A stretch of DNA of 64,000 nt from Arbacia lixula (lineage: Eukaryota; Echinodermata; Echinoidea; Arbacioida; Arbaciidae). The position numbers were made by a program, and so were the translations under genes. The notes beneath the pieces are model-generated. The model saw only the letters and a list, made by a program, of their open reading frames with translations. It was not told the origin of the DNA and did not search any database. The stretch spans positions 13,026,826 to 13,090,825 of the forward strand of contig OZ022597.1 in assembly GCA_963669155.1 (NCBI GenBank). Reading direction: 5' to 3'. Positions 47,181 to 58,769 of the stretch are shown piece by piece (positions within the stretch are counted from its first letter, which is position 1; the number at the start of each line of letters is the position of its first letter).

Positions 47181-48204
47181 AGCCTGAGTCATATCGATTT
47201 TTTCAGAAACCGGTGTTCGATGGCTTTACGCCGATCGAACATCGATGCATCGATACATGACGTCACCCAGCCACTGCCAAGAGCCAATTTATGAATGAAA
47301 ATATAGTAAGCATACGCAGTGCAATCCTTCCATTTCCCCACATAAACAAGCATGCAATTCTCTATCACCTCGTACCAAAATTGACCTAGAATTTCACTTT
47401 CCTATATTTTATATGAATTATGATAGGTAACCTCGGAGAATCTATTTTCTCACCGATACTGCACATGTAAGCGAATTTCGATTACTTCTTGTTTTTCCGT
47501 CAAAATCTTACAAATTAGCGTCAATATGGCATCGTATACATGTATGTAGGTTGGAATCTGGAGAGTCTATTGCAACGGGCAGAAAGTCAATCAGCTTCCG
47601 GGTTGCGATTTTTTTTTTTCGTAACCCTAATGCGTCGAAAAAAATCGCTTCCGGGTTTCGGACAACGTGACTGGATATTGTATCACTGTTTTGGCGACCA
47701 CATGGTTATGACGTGATCTACGCGATGCACCAATCAGTGGTCTCCGAATCGCTGTACGGAGACGCTCTATTAGTCTGTACGTCGGCAGCGTGTATGCAAA
47801 TGAGCCTTACGCACGATTGCCACTGTATTTCCGGGTTTTCACAACACACGATGCTATCCGTTGTACAAAGTCTATGGACAATTGTTTGTTGTGGCGTTGC
47901 GCTGTATATAGTAGTGAACGAATCAAATCCAAGTAGTATGTAGTAGCTGCTTGATCATCGAGCGACCTGTTCATTCTCTTGATGCGTTACCTGCAAAACT
48001 CACAAAAGAGAGTAGGAACCAAGTAAGCAAATTAAAATTGTGAAAATATGAAGATAAATTGTGTATAACAGGACTATCAAACAAAAGATTTTGTGTTTTC
48101 TAGTCAATTTGGTAATTTCGTCGATGCATCGAATTCATCAAAACGAAATCGGAGTTCGACTTCTTCGATCGAACACCGGCTTAATAATCGATTCGACTCA
48201 GGCC
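47181..48204. mobile_element. TIR element of about 1.02 kb with 12-bp target duplication
   Basis: Terminal inverted repeats AGCCTGAGTCATATCGATT and AATCGATTCGACTCAGGCC, with CCGGTGTTCGAT mirrored further in. The same 12 bases TACATTTAAATA stand immediately outside both ends (47169-47180 and 48205-48216). No transposase-like frame is present, so it is non-autonomous. The longer-than-8-bp duplication would suit a Mutator-like or similar superfamily (inference). A truncated relative is at 8330-8950. Confidence 0.88.
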
Positions 48205-48402
48205 TACATTTAAATATATATTTTTTGTAAATTACTCGCTAGAGCAGGATGCTTAAAAAGTCTTTTCTGCTGTGTTTGGGGGGCAGTTGCCTCTCAACTT
48301 TCAATTGTCGATTGTGATTACAGAAACATTGCACTATTCTGCTGCCCTCGTACATGTACATTTACACTATAAATAGCCCTGGTGTCAAGAACCTTGCATT
48401 AC

Positions 48403-49268
48403 GGAGCTTTCTAACCCGAGACCGAACGTCAGCTACTACGAGTTAACTGGTGCGTATCGAGGTTGTGCAGATCTCGTTCGTTCTGTCGCAAAAACGCTTT
48501 CGGTTAACGACGGGGCCGCGGCCTTCGGCGATACCACGTGACTAATTATGTTCAGATCAAAGACCGTGCGTAGAGCGGTGCGAAGCTTCGCCAGCGTTGT
48601 GTGGTCGAATACATCGCACGCTGAATCATCCGAAATGGCGAGCTTCAGGCTCCGGCGCAGGCTTTAACTTACACCGATCTAGAGATATGCTGGCATTTGC
48701 ATAGGCCTACTGTCTGCGATATGCTGGACAATAGGTCTAGTAATTTCTTAAACATAAAAGTTAACCCTAACAATGTTCATAAACGAGTATTTTTGTGCAA
48801 ATACCTGCGCTTATACCGATAGCTAAAACCATTTGGGCTAGGCTACTCACCCGATGTGTCGCCCGCCAGCCGCGGCGGCCGGCCTTGTCGATTTCCGCTG
48901 GGAAACATGACTTAGGCTAAAACATGAAATTCAAAACTTTCACTCAAATTTACATGATCTAAGAAACGATTTCATGAAAAATGTGATCGCATAATGATTG
49001 GTAGTTTATATTTGAAGCCCTCTCAAGAAACTATTTTATGATGCAAGAGGTAGAAACAACAAAATAGACCTACCTATTCCGATCGTTTAGACATGTGAAT
49101 CGCACTCACGTTGTCGTTTTCACCACAACGTGGAATCGGGGAAATTTCCCCCGACTCCCGTCGTCAGAATTGGACGGCGACGCGAGTGAAGGCTTTCGGG
49201 CATGCGCAGTGGCAAAATATGACGTCACTCGTAGTAGCTGGACGTTCGGTCTCGCGTTAGAAAGCTCC
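48403..49268. mobile_element. TIR element of 866 bp with about 40-bp termini
   Basis: GGAGCTTTCTAAC and GAGACCGAACGT followed by CAGCTACTACGAG at the left are mirrored at the right with one substitution and one indel over about 40 bases. The interior is relatively CG-rich (GGGGCCGCGGCC near 48512) and lacks a long open frame. No exact target duplication is evident. Confidence 0.85.
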
Positions 49269-49924
49269 CTATTACTGGGCGAACGCTGTCCTCTTTTTAC
49301 ATGCAAGCGTGCGTACCACTTCCTTTTCACAACATCTTTGTACATGTAGCTCATATCAATTCTATACAGTGCTGTGCAAATGAGTTTATGCAGAGAAAAA
49401 TATTTGTGGGGCCATTTTTTAAAGCTGGATATCATGAAACAAGTGCGTGGAACGATGCGTTTTTTTTTATTAGTTTTAAAGGATTTGTTTGTGAAGGAAG
49501 GGGAGGGGGGGGGGGTAGGGGTTCCTTCATTATGTTAAGGGGCTAAATCAGCACCTCTGTAATGTCTCATTGATGTTACGTGTATGTATTGTAATAATGA
49601 TCATGATAAAAATAGTAATAATACATATTTATACCATGCTTAATACTACTTGTATGTTTCTAAGCGCTATGGTATTAAATTGTCCTTGCAACTATTGGTA
49701 AAGGGATTATCCTTGTAATGAAGCACCCCAGGACAATAGCATCAACAAATAAAAAATCGAAAGTTACGTTATAAGATCATTAAGATAATACGAACATGTG
49801 ACAATGTGTAAATTAACCGTCCAAGAATAAATAGTGTGGTGCGAGAAAAGAAAGATGTATTGTAGCTATATCAAATATCTTTATTTTGAGTGTGTGTGTG
49901 TGTGGATAAATGTTTACATGGAGG

Positions 49925-50085
49925 TGTGTTAATCAGTGATAATCCTTTACATCTGGGACCAACCTTTTGCATCACCATACAAAAGATGTGGCCCAGGTTC
50001 GAACCTGGAACCTTTGCAGATTTCTACCTTCCACATTGGATTGGATTACAGGTGCATGCCACAGCGCCTTGTCATGACACACTAA
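49925..50085 (-). mobile_element. Possible SINE head with polymerase III boxes
   Basis: On the minus strand GTGGCATGCACCTGTAATCC is followed about 45 bases on by GGTTCCAGGTTCGAACCTGG, a consensus-quality B box within a small palindrome. The A box is weaker. It does not fold as a full tRNA by eye, so a tRNA- or 7SL-related SINE fragment is more likely than a tRNA gene. Confidence 0.35.
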
Positions 50086-50093
50086 TGATTTAA

Positions 50094-50850
50094 GTTCTCC
50101 CTCAGGGCTTTGTTCTAAGTTACCCAAGTGAAGCACAAACACCAGACTTGACAACAACGCCTTATCAGAAAGTCAACATGCATTAGGATGGCTACAGCCA
50201 GGGTGATATGTTACAAGGTCCTGGAATTGTTGAATGATGACATCATGTCTTTGTCTGCTCTGAATCTGTTTTGATGGACTCTTAATTAGCAAGCCACTGT
50301 GGTTGAAAACAATCATGACTCCTTCAGTCAAGTAGAAGATTTATCTGTAGCAAATCTGTAGCAAATCCCATCCAGCATCATCTCATTTGGCATGCGAAAG
50401 GTTAATTGTACTAGTGTAAAAAAACACACACATGCTTTTCAATGGGATTTGTGTGCATTTTAGTGACAATAACATATACACCCGTCACACAAAGTGTTAA
50501 TGGAGGTGAAGGCGCTAAAATGAGAAATTGATAGACAATCACAGGTGTGTTGAGATTGTAAATTGTATTTATTTGGTCCATTTAAAAGATACATATATAG
50601 AAATTCATTTTGTTCACATGATAAAAAATGATAACAAATATTTAACATTGAACATACAAACAAACTCATTTTTAAAGATTAATTGACAACATCATACATA
50701 CACGGTACTACAACAGTGAAATTAAACATAAACATTCCAAGTCAAACCGATGAGTTTATGTAAAATGACAAATAATGAAAGGTTTTACATAAATCAAACT
50801 GGTGTTATATCATGCATACTGTCATGCAATAATGTGATATTAATGTACAA
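50094..50850. other. Unassigned AT-rich DNA
   Basis: No supported gene or element. Confidence 0.3.
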
Positions 50851-50853
50851 TTG

Positions 50854-51249
50854 AATTCTCCCTATCGCATATAGCCGATATCAAGCGATATCACCTCGCG
50901 ATACCGATATCTGATTGATTGCTCTTGGGACGTATACTTCCGGTAAGAGTTTGTTGTCGGCAGAAAGTGACCTAGAAATCACTTTTTTTATGAATTAAGC
51001 AGCGAATATTTTGTGTAAGGTTATGGTTAGGGTCAGGGTTAAATTTAGAATTAGGTTTAGGTTTAGTGTTAAGGTCAGGGTTAGGTTTAGGATTAAAATT
51101 CATAAAATTAGTTGGATACCCTGGACCGTTATTGTACGGGATTGCCGAATGTTCGTGGACCGGAAGTTCATATCCCAAGAATTAAAGGTAAAAAAAGTAG
51201 AGCGCCACACACGTTCAGATTCGGAGAGCTATATGCGATAGGGAGAATT
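50854..51249. mobile_element. TIR element of 396 bp with telomere-like interior
   Basis: A perfect 21-bp terminal inverted repeat starts AATTCTCCCTATCGCATATA on the left and ends with its complement on the right. The middle (about 51018-51105) is a degenerate array of GGTTAGG/GGTTTAG words. No coding frame. Confidence 0.85.
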
Positions 51250-51800
51250 AAATAGTTATTGTACAGTGAAATATTGATTAGGTCCCTTTAAAATAGTGAA
51301 ATGCATTGATATACCGTTACAAATATTCAAAATGAACTCGGCATAACTAAGGAAGTAGTATTATAATTGCACTTATTGGGCAAGGTACCGTATTGCTGTT
51401 TGATTTAATAGTCCTATCCTTTTGAAGTTGTATTATAGAATTTTTTAATTTTTTACATATTTTGTTGGATGCATTGAAGATTGATCAGTATTGTTGTTTT
51501 CTTGGCTTTTATGCTTGGTACAGTTGATATGCTGGATTTCTGCCATGATATTTGATAGGATTCTTGGAATTGCTTTGTGATTTAATTGGATATGATAAGT
51601 AAAAGAAAAGGGAGGAAATTGACCAGTCTCCAGTCCAGTCAGTCTCCCAAATGCCCACAACCCTCCTCCAGTTACATGTGCATGTAGTTACTCACTGTTG
51701 ACATTCCAATCTCATTAGATCATCTTTGCTCCTTGTACAATGAAATCCTCAACAGACTGCAGGGATCCTACATGCCTGCTCCATGCAAAGTCTGCTTCAC

Positions 51801-51892
51801 ACACGTGCACACACACAAACACACACACACACACGCACGCACGCACACGCACACACACACACACACATACACACACACACACACACACAAAC
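51801..51892. repeat. (CA)n microsatellite
   Basis: About 45 CA units with a few CG interruptions. Confidence 0.95.
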
Positions 51893-52249
51893 AAAAGGAG
51901 CACACCCAGGTGTTGTTAATTAGTTGTTTTCAAATGGCCATTCATGGATCGATGACCAGTCAGGCCATTGTCCTTGATTGACCTATGTGCATTGCCAGAC
52001 CAATTCTAAGGACAGTTTCCTGAAACTCAGTTGTTTGTCAAGTATTTCTCCCTTCACCATCCAATGCCATGGTCACTCTCTGAGTTGGTATGTATTGCGT
52101 AACATCTTGATGTTCTCTCTTTGTCTGTTTCATACCCCCTACTTTGTTTTTTTCTCTTCCATCTGCATGTCTGTCTCTGTCTTTGTCTATCTCTGTCTGT
52201 CTCTGTTTCTGCCTATGTTTATGTCTGACGCTCCCTCATTTTCTCTTGC

Positions 52250-53135
52250 TCTCCTGCTTAAAATCATCCCCTCTTCTCTTCTCTCCCTTCCCTTCTCTTT
52301 CTCTCTACCAATTCTTTCTTCTCTCTCCCGCTTTCTCCCATCTCTTTCCCATTTCTCTTTCTCTCTCCATCCCCCGTTTCCCCTTCCCTCCCCATCTCTT
52401 CACCTCCCATTCTATTCACCTCCCTTTACCCCCCCTCCCTCTCTCCCCCTCTCTCCCCCTTTCCCCTCTCTCTCCCTCTCTCTCCCTCTCTCTCCCTCTC
52501 TCTCCCTCTCTCTCCCTCCCTCTCCCTCCCTCTCCCCCTCTCCCCTTCTCTCCTCCCTTCCATATCCCTCCCTCTCTTTCTTTCTCTCTCCCTCTTCCTC
52601 TCCCTCTCCCTCTCCCTCTCCCTCTCCCTCTCTCTCTCCCTCTCTCTCTCCCTCTCCCTCCCTCTCCCCCTCTCCTCTTCTCTCCTCCCTCTCTTCCCTA
52701 TCCCTCCCTCTCTTTCTTTCTCTCTCCTTCTTCCTCTCCCTCTCCCTCTTTCTCCTTCCCTCCCTCTCCCTCTCCCTCCCTCTCCCTCTCCCTCTCCCTC
52801 TTCCTATCCCTCTCCCTCCCTCCCTCTCCATCTCCCTCTCCCCCTCTCCCTCTCCCTCTCCCCCTCTCCCCCTCTCCCTCTTCCTATCCCTCTCCCTCCC
52901 TCTCCCTCTCCCTCTCCCTCTCCCTCTCCCTCTCCCTCTCCCTCCCTCTCCCTCTCCCTCCCTCTCCCTCTCCCTCTCCCTCTCCCTCTCCCTCCCTCTC
53001 CCTCTCCCTCCCTCTCCCTCTCCCTCTCCCTCTCCCTCTCCCTCTTCCTCTCCCTCTCCCTCTCCCTCTCCCCCCTCTCCCTCCCTCTCCCTCCCTCTCC
53101 CTCTCCCTCTCCCTCTCCCTCTTCTCCTTCCCTTG
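52250..53135. repeat. Polypyrimidine (CTCCCT)n minisatellite of about 900 bp
   Basis: Nearly pure pyrimidine on the plus strand, from degenerate CTCTTC at the left to regular CCCTCT hexamers at the right, with internal higher-order duplications (for example around TTCCTATCCCTCTCCCTCCC). Long SLPLPL and GRGRER frames on both strands are artefacts. Confidence 0.95.
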
Positions 53136-53520
53136 TCTCCACATCTCTCCTCGTATCCCCTTTACCATCTCCCATAGCTGTACCCTTTTCTACCATACAT
53201 ACATGTATCTCCATCTCCATCGCGTGCCACACCAGTGATGTGAATTTCACCCACTCCACTTCCCAGAAATCGTTATAAATGCAGAAATTGGTCAAGGTCA
53301 TACTTTGTGTGTGCTATCAGCTAGAGCAGTGGGCTTTCCACGAATTCTCACTTCATTACGTAGTGCATCCCTATAGCTGATCATTTTACATTTCAAGCGG
53401 TGAATGCCTCCTTTGCTAATTTCCATACCCAGTCATTCCCCTCTCCATCTTTCCCTGTCCCTGGCTCTGAGATATTAGAGTTGTTCCCCCTTTGTTTGCT
53501 AGAAATGCAGAGAATTCAGT

Positions 53521-53690
53521 GGGGGGGGGGGGGGGGGGGGGGTTGTTCACATATTACTTCCTTTTTCAGAGAATTTTGAGAAATTTGAAACCCTGTTGTG
53601 CGTTCTAAGGGTTGGTGGTGAACATATTGTTTCTTTTTTCAGAGAATTTTGAGAATTTTGAACCCCTGTTGGGTGTTCCAAGAAAATGAA
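53521..53690. repeat. Poly-G run followed by a two-copy tandem duplication
   Basis: A 22-base G run, then two copies of an 85-bp unit with CTTTTTCAGAGAATTTTGAG and CCCTGTTG plus GCGTTC/GTGTTC. The unit contains an acceptor-like CTTTTTTCAG, but no open frame follows it. Confidence 0.85.
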
Positions 53691-53859
53691 GATGTTTATT
53701 TCTTTGTCTTTTTCACAGTTTTTCTATCTTGAGTTATGTTACAGCATTTTCATTTATTATTTTGTCTCTAATGTTTGTTGTTACCAAAATACAGGAGTTT
53801 ACTTATCATACAATTATTCTAATTACACACATCCTCGTTTCTCAAAAGTTGTGATGACC

Positions 53860-54000
53860 AAAATCACTATGACCACATCAATAACAAGCACAACTACATT
53901 TGCAACAATCACAGCAATGGCAAATAGAACAACAAAATTTACGTGCAGAATAATTGCACTGACAGTGACAGAACAGCAACAACAGTAATAGCAACTGCAA
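53860..54000. repeat. Degenerate ACA/CAA trinucleotide stretch
   Basis: CAACAATCACAGCAATGGCAA-like sequence, threonine-rich if translated. I do not consider it coding. Confidence 0.6.
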
Positions 54001-54153
54001 ACACAGTGACATGGTTAATGTACACTACAAACAAAATTGCGCCAGCAATGACATCATCAACAACCAAAACAATAGGGATACATGCAGCAGATCAACTGAA
54101 GCAAAACAGTGTTGGTATTTATAAATAATTTAGATGAGAAAGTCTAGTTTAAA

Positions 54154-54520
54154 TACTAGGTGTTAACTCAACAAGATTGACACTTTTGAAATACAGTAAT
54201 GTTGCTCCTGAGTTGTCCAAAAATGAAATTCTTATTGATTATTAAGAAAGGATTATCATGTACAAACATACATGTAGTCATTGATAAAATGTCACAAAAC
54301 TTGCTCCTCCAATATATGACATCCTTTGACCTTCTACTGTTTCAGTTTTATTTGAGTTGTATTTTTTTTTCGAATAATTTTTCAAAAGTGTGAAATGATT
54401 ACTTTTAACACCACCTAGACTCCTTACCACAAAGTTTTAGTTTTATTTGAGTTGTATTTTTTCAAATAAAATGTCAGAAGTGTGAAATGTTTACTTTTTA
54501 ACACGTACCTAGAATCCTTA
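54154..54520. mobile_element. Inverted-repeat element related to the 45.8-kb element, right end duplicated
   Basis: ACTAGGTGTTAA at the left and TTTTAACACCACCTAG near 54417 are inverted ends. CACTTTTGAAA pairs with TTTTCAAAAGTG. The right 90 bp is repeated once more in tandem (to about 54520), with AGTTTTATTTGAGTTGTATT in both. Confidence 0.7.
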
Positions 54521-54642
54521 CCACACTTGCTTGGAGGTTAGACCATGGTGCAGACTTCTTCTGGCAGTCTGTAGCTAGTCACAACACACTGCTTCGTGAT
54601 GTCAACCTGTTGTAGTTGCGTTACCTCCAACCATCCACATCA

Positions 54643-55010
54643 GTCGACTTAGCCTAGGTCTAGGCGATAAAGTCCATAACCACCGTGCTTGCGTATGAGT
54701 TGAGTAAAGTTAACTCTACTATCATAATCAAGTCTGCACAGGTACGTGTAGACTACTTAATGACAGTTGACTTAGCTTAGGTCTAGTCGATACCGTCCAT
54801 AGCCACAGTGCTTGCATATGAGTTGAGAAGAGTTAACTCTACTATCATAATTTAGTCTGCACAGGTACATGTAGACTACTTAATGACAGTTGACTAAGCC
54901 TAGGTTTTAGGCTATACTGTACATCCATACCCACCCTGCTTGCATCATGTGAGTTGAGTAGAGTTAACTCTACTATCATAATCAAGTCTGCATATGTAGA
55001 CTAAGCAAGC
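54643..55010. repeat. Tandem array, about 115-130 bp unit, three copies
   Basis: Each unit carries GACTTAGCCTAGGTCTAGGC, then TGAGTTGAGTAGAGTTAACT, TATCATAATCAAGTCTGC and GTGTAGACTACTTAATGACA. A single related block (TTAGCCTTGGCTCTAGGCTA) lies at about 43980. Confidence 0.9.
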
Positions 55011-55703
55011 CTGCTGACAGAGAGACTGTATTAGTCTGATTGTCCAGACCTAGTTGTGGTTGTTGCATCAGAGAAGCAGAGTCCAGAGAGACCTCATTAT
55101 GAACATGTTGCCATGGCAACTGGTGTTGAATCATGTTGATACTGCGTAGAGCAAGCAGCAGTGATGATAGTGAGGACTTTCACTGGTAGCACCTGACACT
55201 AGCCTGCTAGACAATGTCGAACGAGTAAAACTTTCACTGCAGTGATGCTGTTTCAAACCAGAAACCTGCATGACAATGGATATTATGACATCACCTTGGT
55301 ACTTTCTAGCTTAGAACAATAGAACCAGCAATGTAGGCTGTACATGTAACTGGCAGGGAAACTCCCCTAAAATAGACACACAGACACTCCTTGTGTAATA
55401 CGACATACAGCAAGAGCAAACATTCTAGAGTTTACATACTCTCTGAAAATGTATGAAAACAACAAAAGGTGCATTGATCTGGTTAGGACGTGATACACTT
55501 TTGAAGCTATGTGGATCACATTAACCCTAGAAACCTCATTAAATGATGCACATGTACACGAAGTGTCATGTGCTCTTTGAAATATGCAGCGTCATTATGT
55601 ACATAATGAATGATGCCCACTGTATAGCCTTGTATTCATGCTGTTAGGGATAATTCTACTCTGAATTTTGCAATCGCATATCTAGACTCTAGATCTAGGC
55701 CCC

Positions 55704-55850
55704 GGTGCATAAAACTTACCATTGATGGTAACTTTGCCGTCAATCGTAACTTCCAGGGAAACATCGCTCAACAGCCACTCAAATTCATGGTTACCATAGA
55801 AATGGCCATTAATTGCTAAGTTACCATCAATGGTAAGTTTTATGCATCAG
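55704..55850. mobile_element. Foldback MITE, family copy 2
   Basis: GTGCATAAAACTTACCATTG and CAATGGTAAGTTTTATGCAT form the arms; TGGTAACTTTGCCG and further words match the copy at 22278-22420. Confidence 0.85.
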
Positions 55851-56042
55851 GGACCTCCTAGAACCATTTTTACATTTGAAGATTCGTCTTCTTTGGTATC
55901 CTGAAATCAACTAGAAAGGGACCCATGATCTTGGCAGAATTTTTATTGACTGCTTGACTACTTCTTCCCCTTACCTAAAATATTAAAAGTTGTTTTGACA
56001 CCCCCCCCCCCCCATCTCCTTCTCCATCAAAGCTAGCATGTC

Positions 56043-56140
56043 TTTTAGGCGTTTGGATATTTTTAATCCAAACTACAGTATTTGATAAACAGGTCTGGCT
56101 GCAGTAGACTAATCATTCTCAATTCCTTCTCTGAACAGTG
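56043..56140 (+). repeat. Dispersed 100-bp repeat with GTAGACTAATCA core
   Basis: Ends in AACAGGTCTGGCTGCAGTAG and ACTAATCATTCTCAATTCCT. It stands about 60 bp left of a TTAA MITE. A reverse copy at 56890-57005 lies on the other side of that MITE. Confidence 0.75.
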
Positions 56141-56196
56141 GGAAAAAGGAGTAGAATGAAAGAGTGACTGGTGTTGAGAGTATTGATCTTTTATGT

Positions 56197-56585
56197 TTAA
56201 AGGGCCCCTGTCATCAAAATATATGTTGACTGATATTTAAAAACAAAATCACTAACTGTTCAATGGAAATATGTGTCCTATATTTTAAAATAATTTGTCT
56301 ATATTTTTTCTCAGCACTGATAAGCTCCACCTCCAAAATATCCCCCAACTCAAGATTCCCCCCTGTGACATCATCAAAGGTAGAAATTAGCAGGATAATA
56401 GACATAATTTATGCACAAACTAAACATTGCAATGACTACCTGCAAGTGCTTATAATAGCATCACATAGCTAGCACATTTTTGACATAAGGAAACGATTAT
56501 TCCCACATGAAAGGTTGTTAGATGGTATTGTGTGAAGACATGTGATGATCTTGTGGGCAGGTGGCAGGTGACAGGGGACCTTTAA
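56197..56585. mobile_element. TTAA-flanked MITE, 389 bp
   Basis: TTAA on both sides, with inverted termini AAAGGGCCCCTGTCA and TGACAGGGGACCTTT. The interior is unremarkable, AT-rich and non-coding. Confidence 0.85.
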
Positions 56586-57052
56586 GTAAGTTTTAATTAA
56601 CTTCAAAAGCCTGGAAGCCAGGCTAAATCAAAGCAACCATGTTGAATGCTGCTGTCTCTGTCTGAGTAGCTATTGTCATGTGACCAACCATTGTCACGTA
56701 GGACCTTGGACAGCCTTCTTAGCAAGCGTTTGTCCAGTGAGCTCTCACGCCTGATTGGCCAGACAAGAGGAAGATGTACTGAGTATACATGTATTTCTTA
56801 GTCTTTCTCCCAGGCTTTGTGATATGGCTGACTCAAACTCTAATGTAAGAGTTTAGTACACACAAGACTAATCACTATTTCATTCTTCTATTTTTTCTTA
56901 CTGCGCGGAGAAGGAATTGAGAATGATTAGTCTACTGCAGCCAGACCTGTGTATTTAATAGTGTAGTTTGAAATGAAAAAACCCCAACATCCTACAGGCC
57001 AGCCTACATTAATGAAGAAGGAGAGAAACAAAGGGGGGGGGGGGGGGGGGGG

Positions 57053-57338
57053 CTACACTACACTATCGAATGATAACTTAAGTCTCACACTTAGATGCTA
57101 CTGCATACTGTTCATGTATCAGACAGATTTGTTAGCATTTTTTAGGATTTAGGTGATGAAACACGGGAACTATACATCTTTGTACATTTCTACACTACAC
57201 TATAGAATGATAACTTCAGTCTCAAGATTAGATGCTACTGCATACACTGTACATGTTCATATATCAGACAGATTTGTTAGCATTTTTTGTAGGATTTAGG
57301 TGATGAAACACGGGAACTATACATCTTTGTACATTTCC
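57053..57338. repeat. Tandem duplication, 137-bp unit, two copies, after a poly-G run
   Basis: CTACACTACACTAT starts at 57053 and 57190; both copies end at GAACTATACATCTTTGTACA. A run of about 19 G lies at 57033-57052. Confidence 0.92.
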
Positions 57339-57367
57339 TTCGCCCTCCCCTCCTCGCCCTCTTTCCT

Positions 57368-57550
57368 GGTGGGTGTTTCACCAAGCTGTTTGTAAGTTAC
57401 GAACGACTTTATGAACGACTGGTGATCCCTTCTCGTGCTAAATCAGATTCTCAATTAACAAAGTGTGGTATCGCATTTAGCACAAGAAGGGATGACCAGT
57501 CTTTCGTGAAGTCGTTTGTAACTTACGAACAGCATGGTGAAACACCCATC
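57368..57550. mobile_element. Foldback MITE, 183 bp
   Basis: GGTGGGTGTTTCACCAAGCT and AGCATGGTGAAACACCCATC close the element; GTAAGTTACGAACGACTT and AAGTCGTTTGTAACTTAC follow inside, and a second inner pair CCCTTCTCGTGCTAAAT / ATTTAGCACAAGAAGGG. Confidence 0.85.
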
Positions 57551-58052
57551 AGGTCATGTGCACCCTTCACTGTCTTTCAATCATGTTTATATCACAAGAT
57601 CACATGTGTTTCATCATGTGTGTGGTATAATGCATCAAAGTTGCAGTACCGTAGTCTAGAGCGTAGACTAGTGTGTACGTGCTGGGGATCACAGTTAATG
57701 CTTGGGTGACCTTAGAACCAACACACAAGATATTATTAGCAGAGTGCTTAATGGAGTAGGGTCTCTCCATCATAAATGATGCTGTCAAATAAAGACTTCC
57801 TCTCTAAAATCTAGTCCTACACTTGCTAATTGGCTCTCAAATAAATGCCTACAGACATGATTTTGTATAGAAGTAATTGACCACCCCTCCCCCTCCCCCC
57901 TGTTTTTACATTTTGATTGTCCATGACCATATGCATCATATGACATTCTATGCGTATTATGCACTTGTTTTTATAATTTTGTACATTGTATTTTTACCAC
58001 GCAGCCCCAATGAACACCAGTCTTCATACTGATTTGGGTTATCAAAGGTGTT

Positions 58053-58057
58053 TAAAT

Positions 58058-58127
<70 letters not shown>
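58053..58127. repeat. (TCAA)n microsatellite
   Basis: About 18 uninterrupted TCAA/AATC tetramers. Confidence 0.98.
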
Positions 58128-58387
58128 CCTTTCCCATGTTTGTGTTTAATTTCCAACTGCATTGTACATGTAGTCTGCAGTCAAAGACCTTAGTCAGTCA
58201 TTCTATCAGTCTGTGATTGTGAATCGAGGACTAATCAAAGACAAAAAACTATGAATAGACATAAATTTTCCTTATAGTGTGACATTAAGCCACACCCTAA
58301 TGGTACTAAAGCAACAAGAGATCACCAAGAACCAAAATCTAACTGAGCAACAGGTTGACTTCAGTGCACCTGGTACTTGTATTAGGT

Positions 58388-58621
58388 TTATTGCCATTTG
58401 GTCCAATCCCAGTTGCTTCACTTGCCATTTCGTCTGCAAGGAACCCCTTAAAAATACCGTTTTAGATTAAAATATTTGGTTAACTTATCAACAACTCTAA
58501 TCTACACCATAACCTCAACCATAACCCAGACCCCGTACCCTAACCCTAACCATACATACCAGCATGTGATGGTAGACGAAATGGTGAGTGGACCAACTGG
58601 GATTGGACCAAATGGCAAATC
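58388..58621. mobile_element. Inverted-repeat element with telomere-like loop
   Basis: Arms of about 50 bp: TTGCCATTTGGTCCAATCCC on the left and GGGATTGGACCAAATGGCAA on the right, continuing to CCATTTCGTCT and AGACGAAATGG. The loop holds CCCTAACCCTAACC and related words near 58520-58556. Confidence 0.8.
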
Positions 58622-58769
58622 ACAGTGGATTATACCTGTACTGTAGTAGTCTTGTTTATGTTTGCTATGTGTTGCATAGTAAACAGAGACCTCAAGGAAC
58701 ATTTTCATCCTTAGCTGGCCATTTGTGGATTATTTTACCATCAGGTCACACAAATGCCATAGAGCAGCG

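Noticed and set aside
51978-53238. Open frames of 364 and 399 codons
   Set aside because: They translate the CTCCCT minisatellite into SLPLPL strings; the reverse strand is equally open as GRGRER.
53686-53988. 100-codon frame rich in threonine
   Set aside because: Most of it translates a degenerate ACA/CAA stretch.
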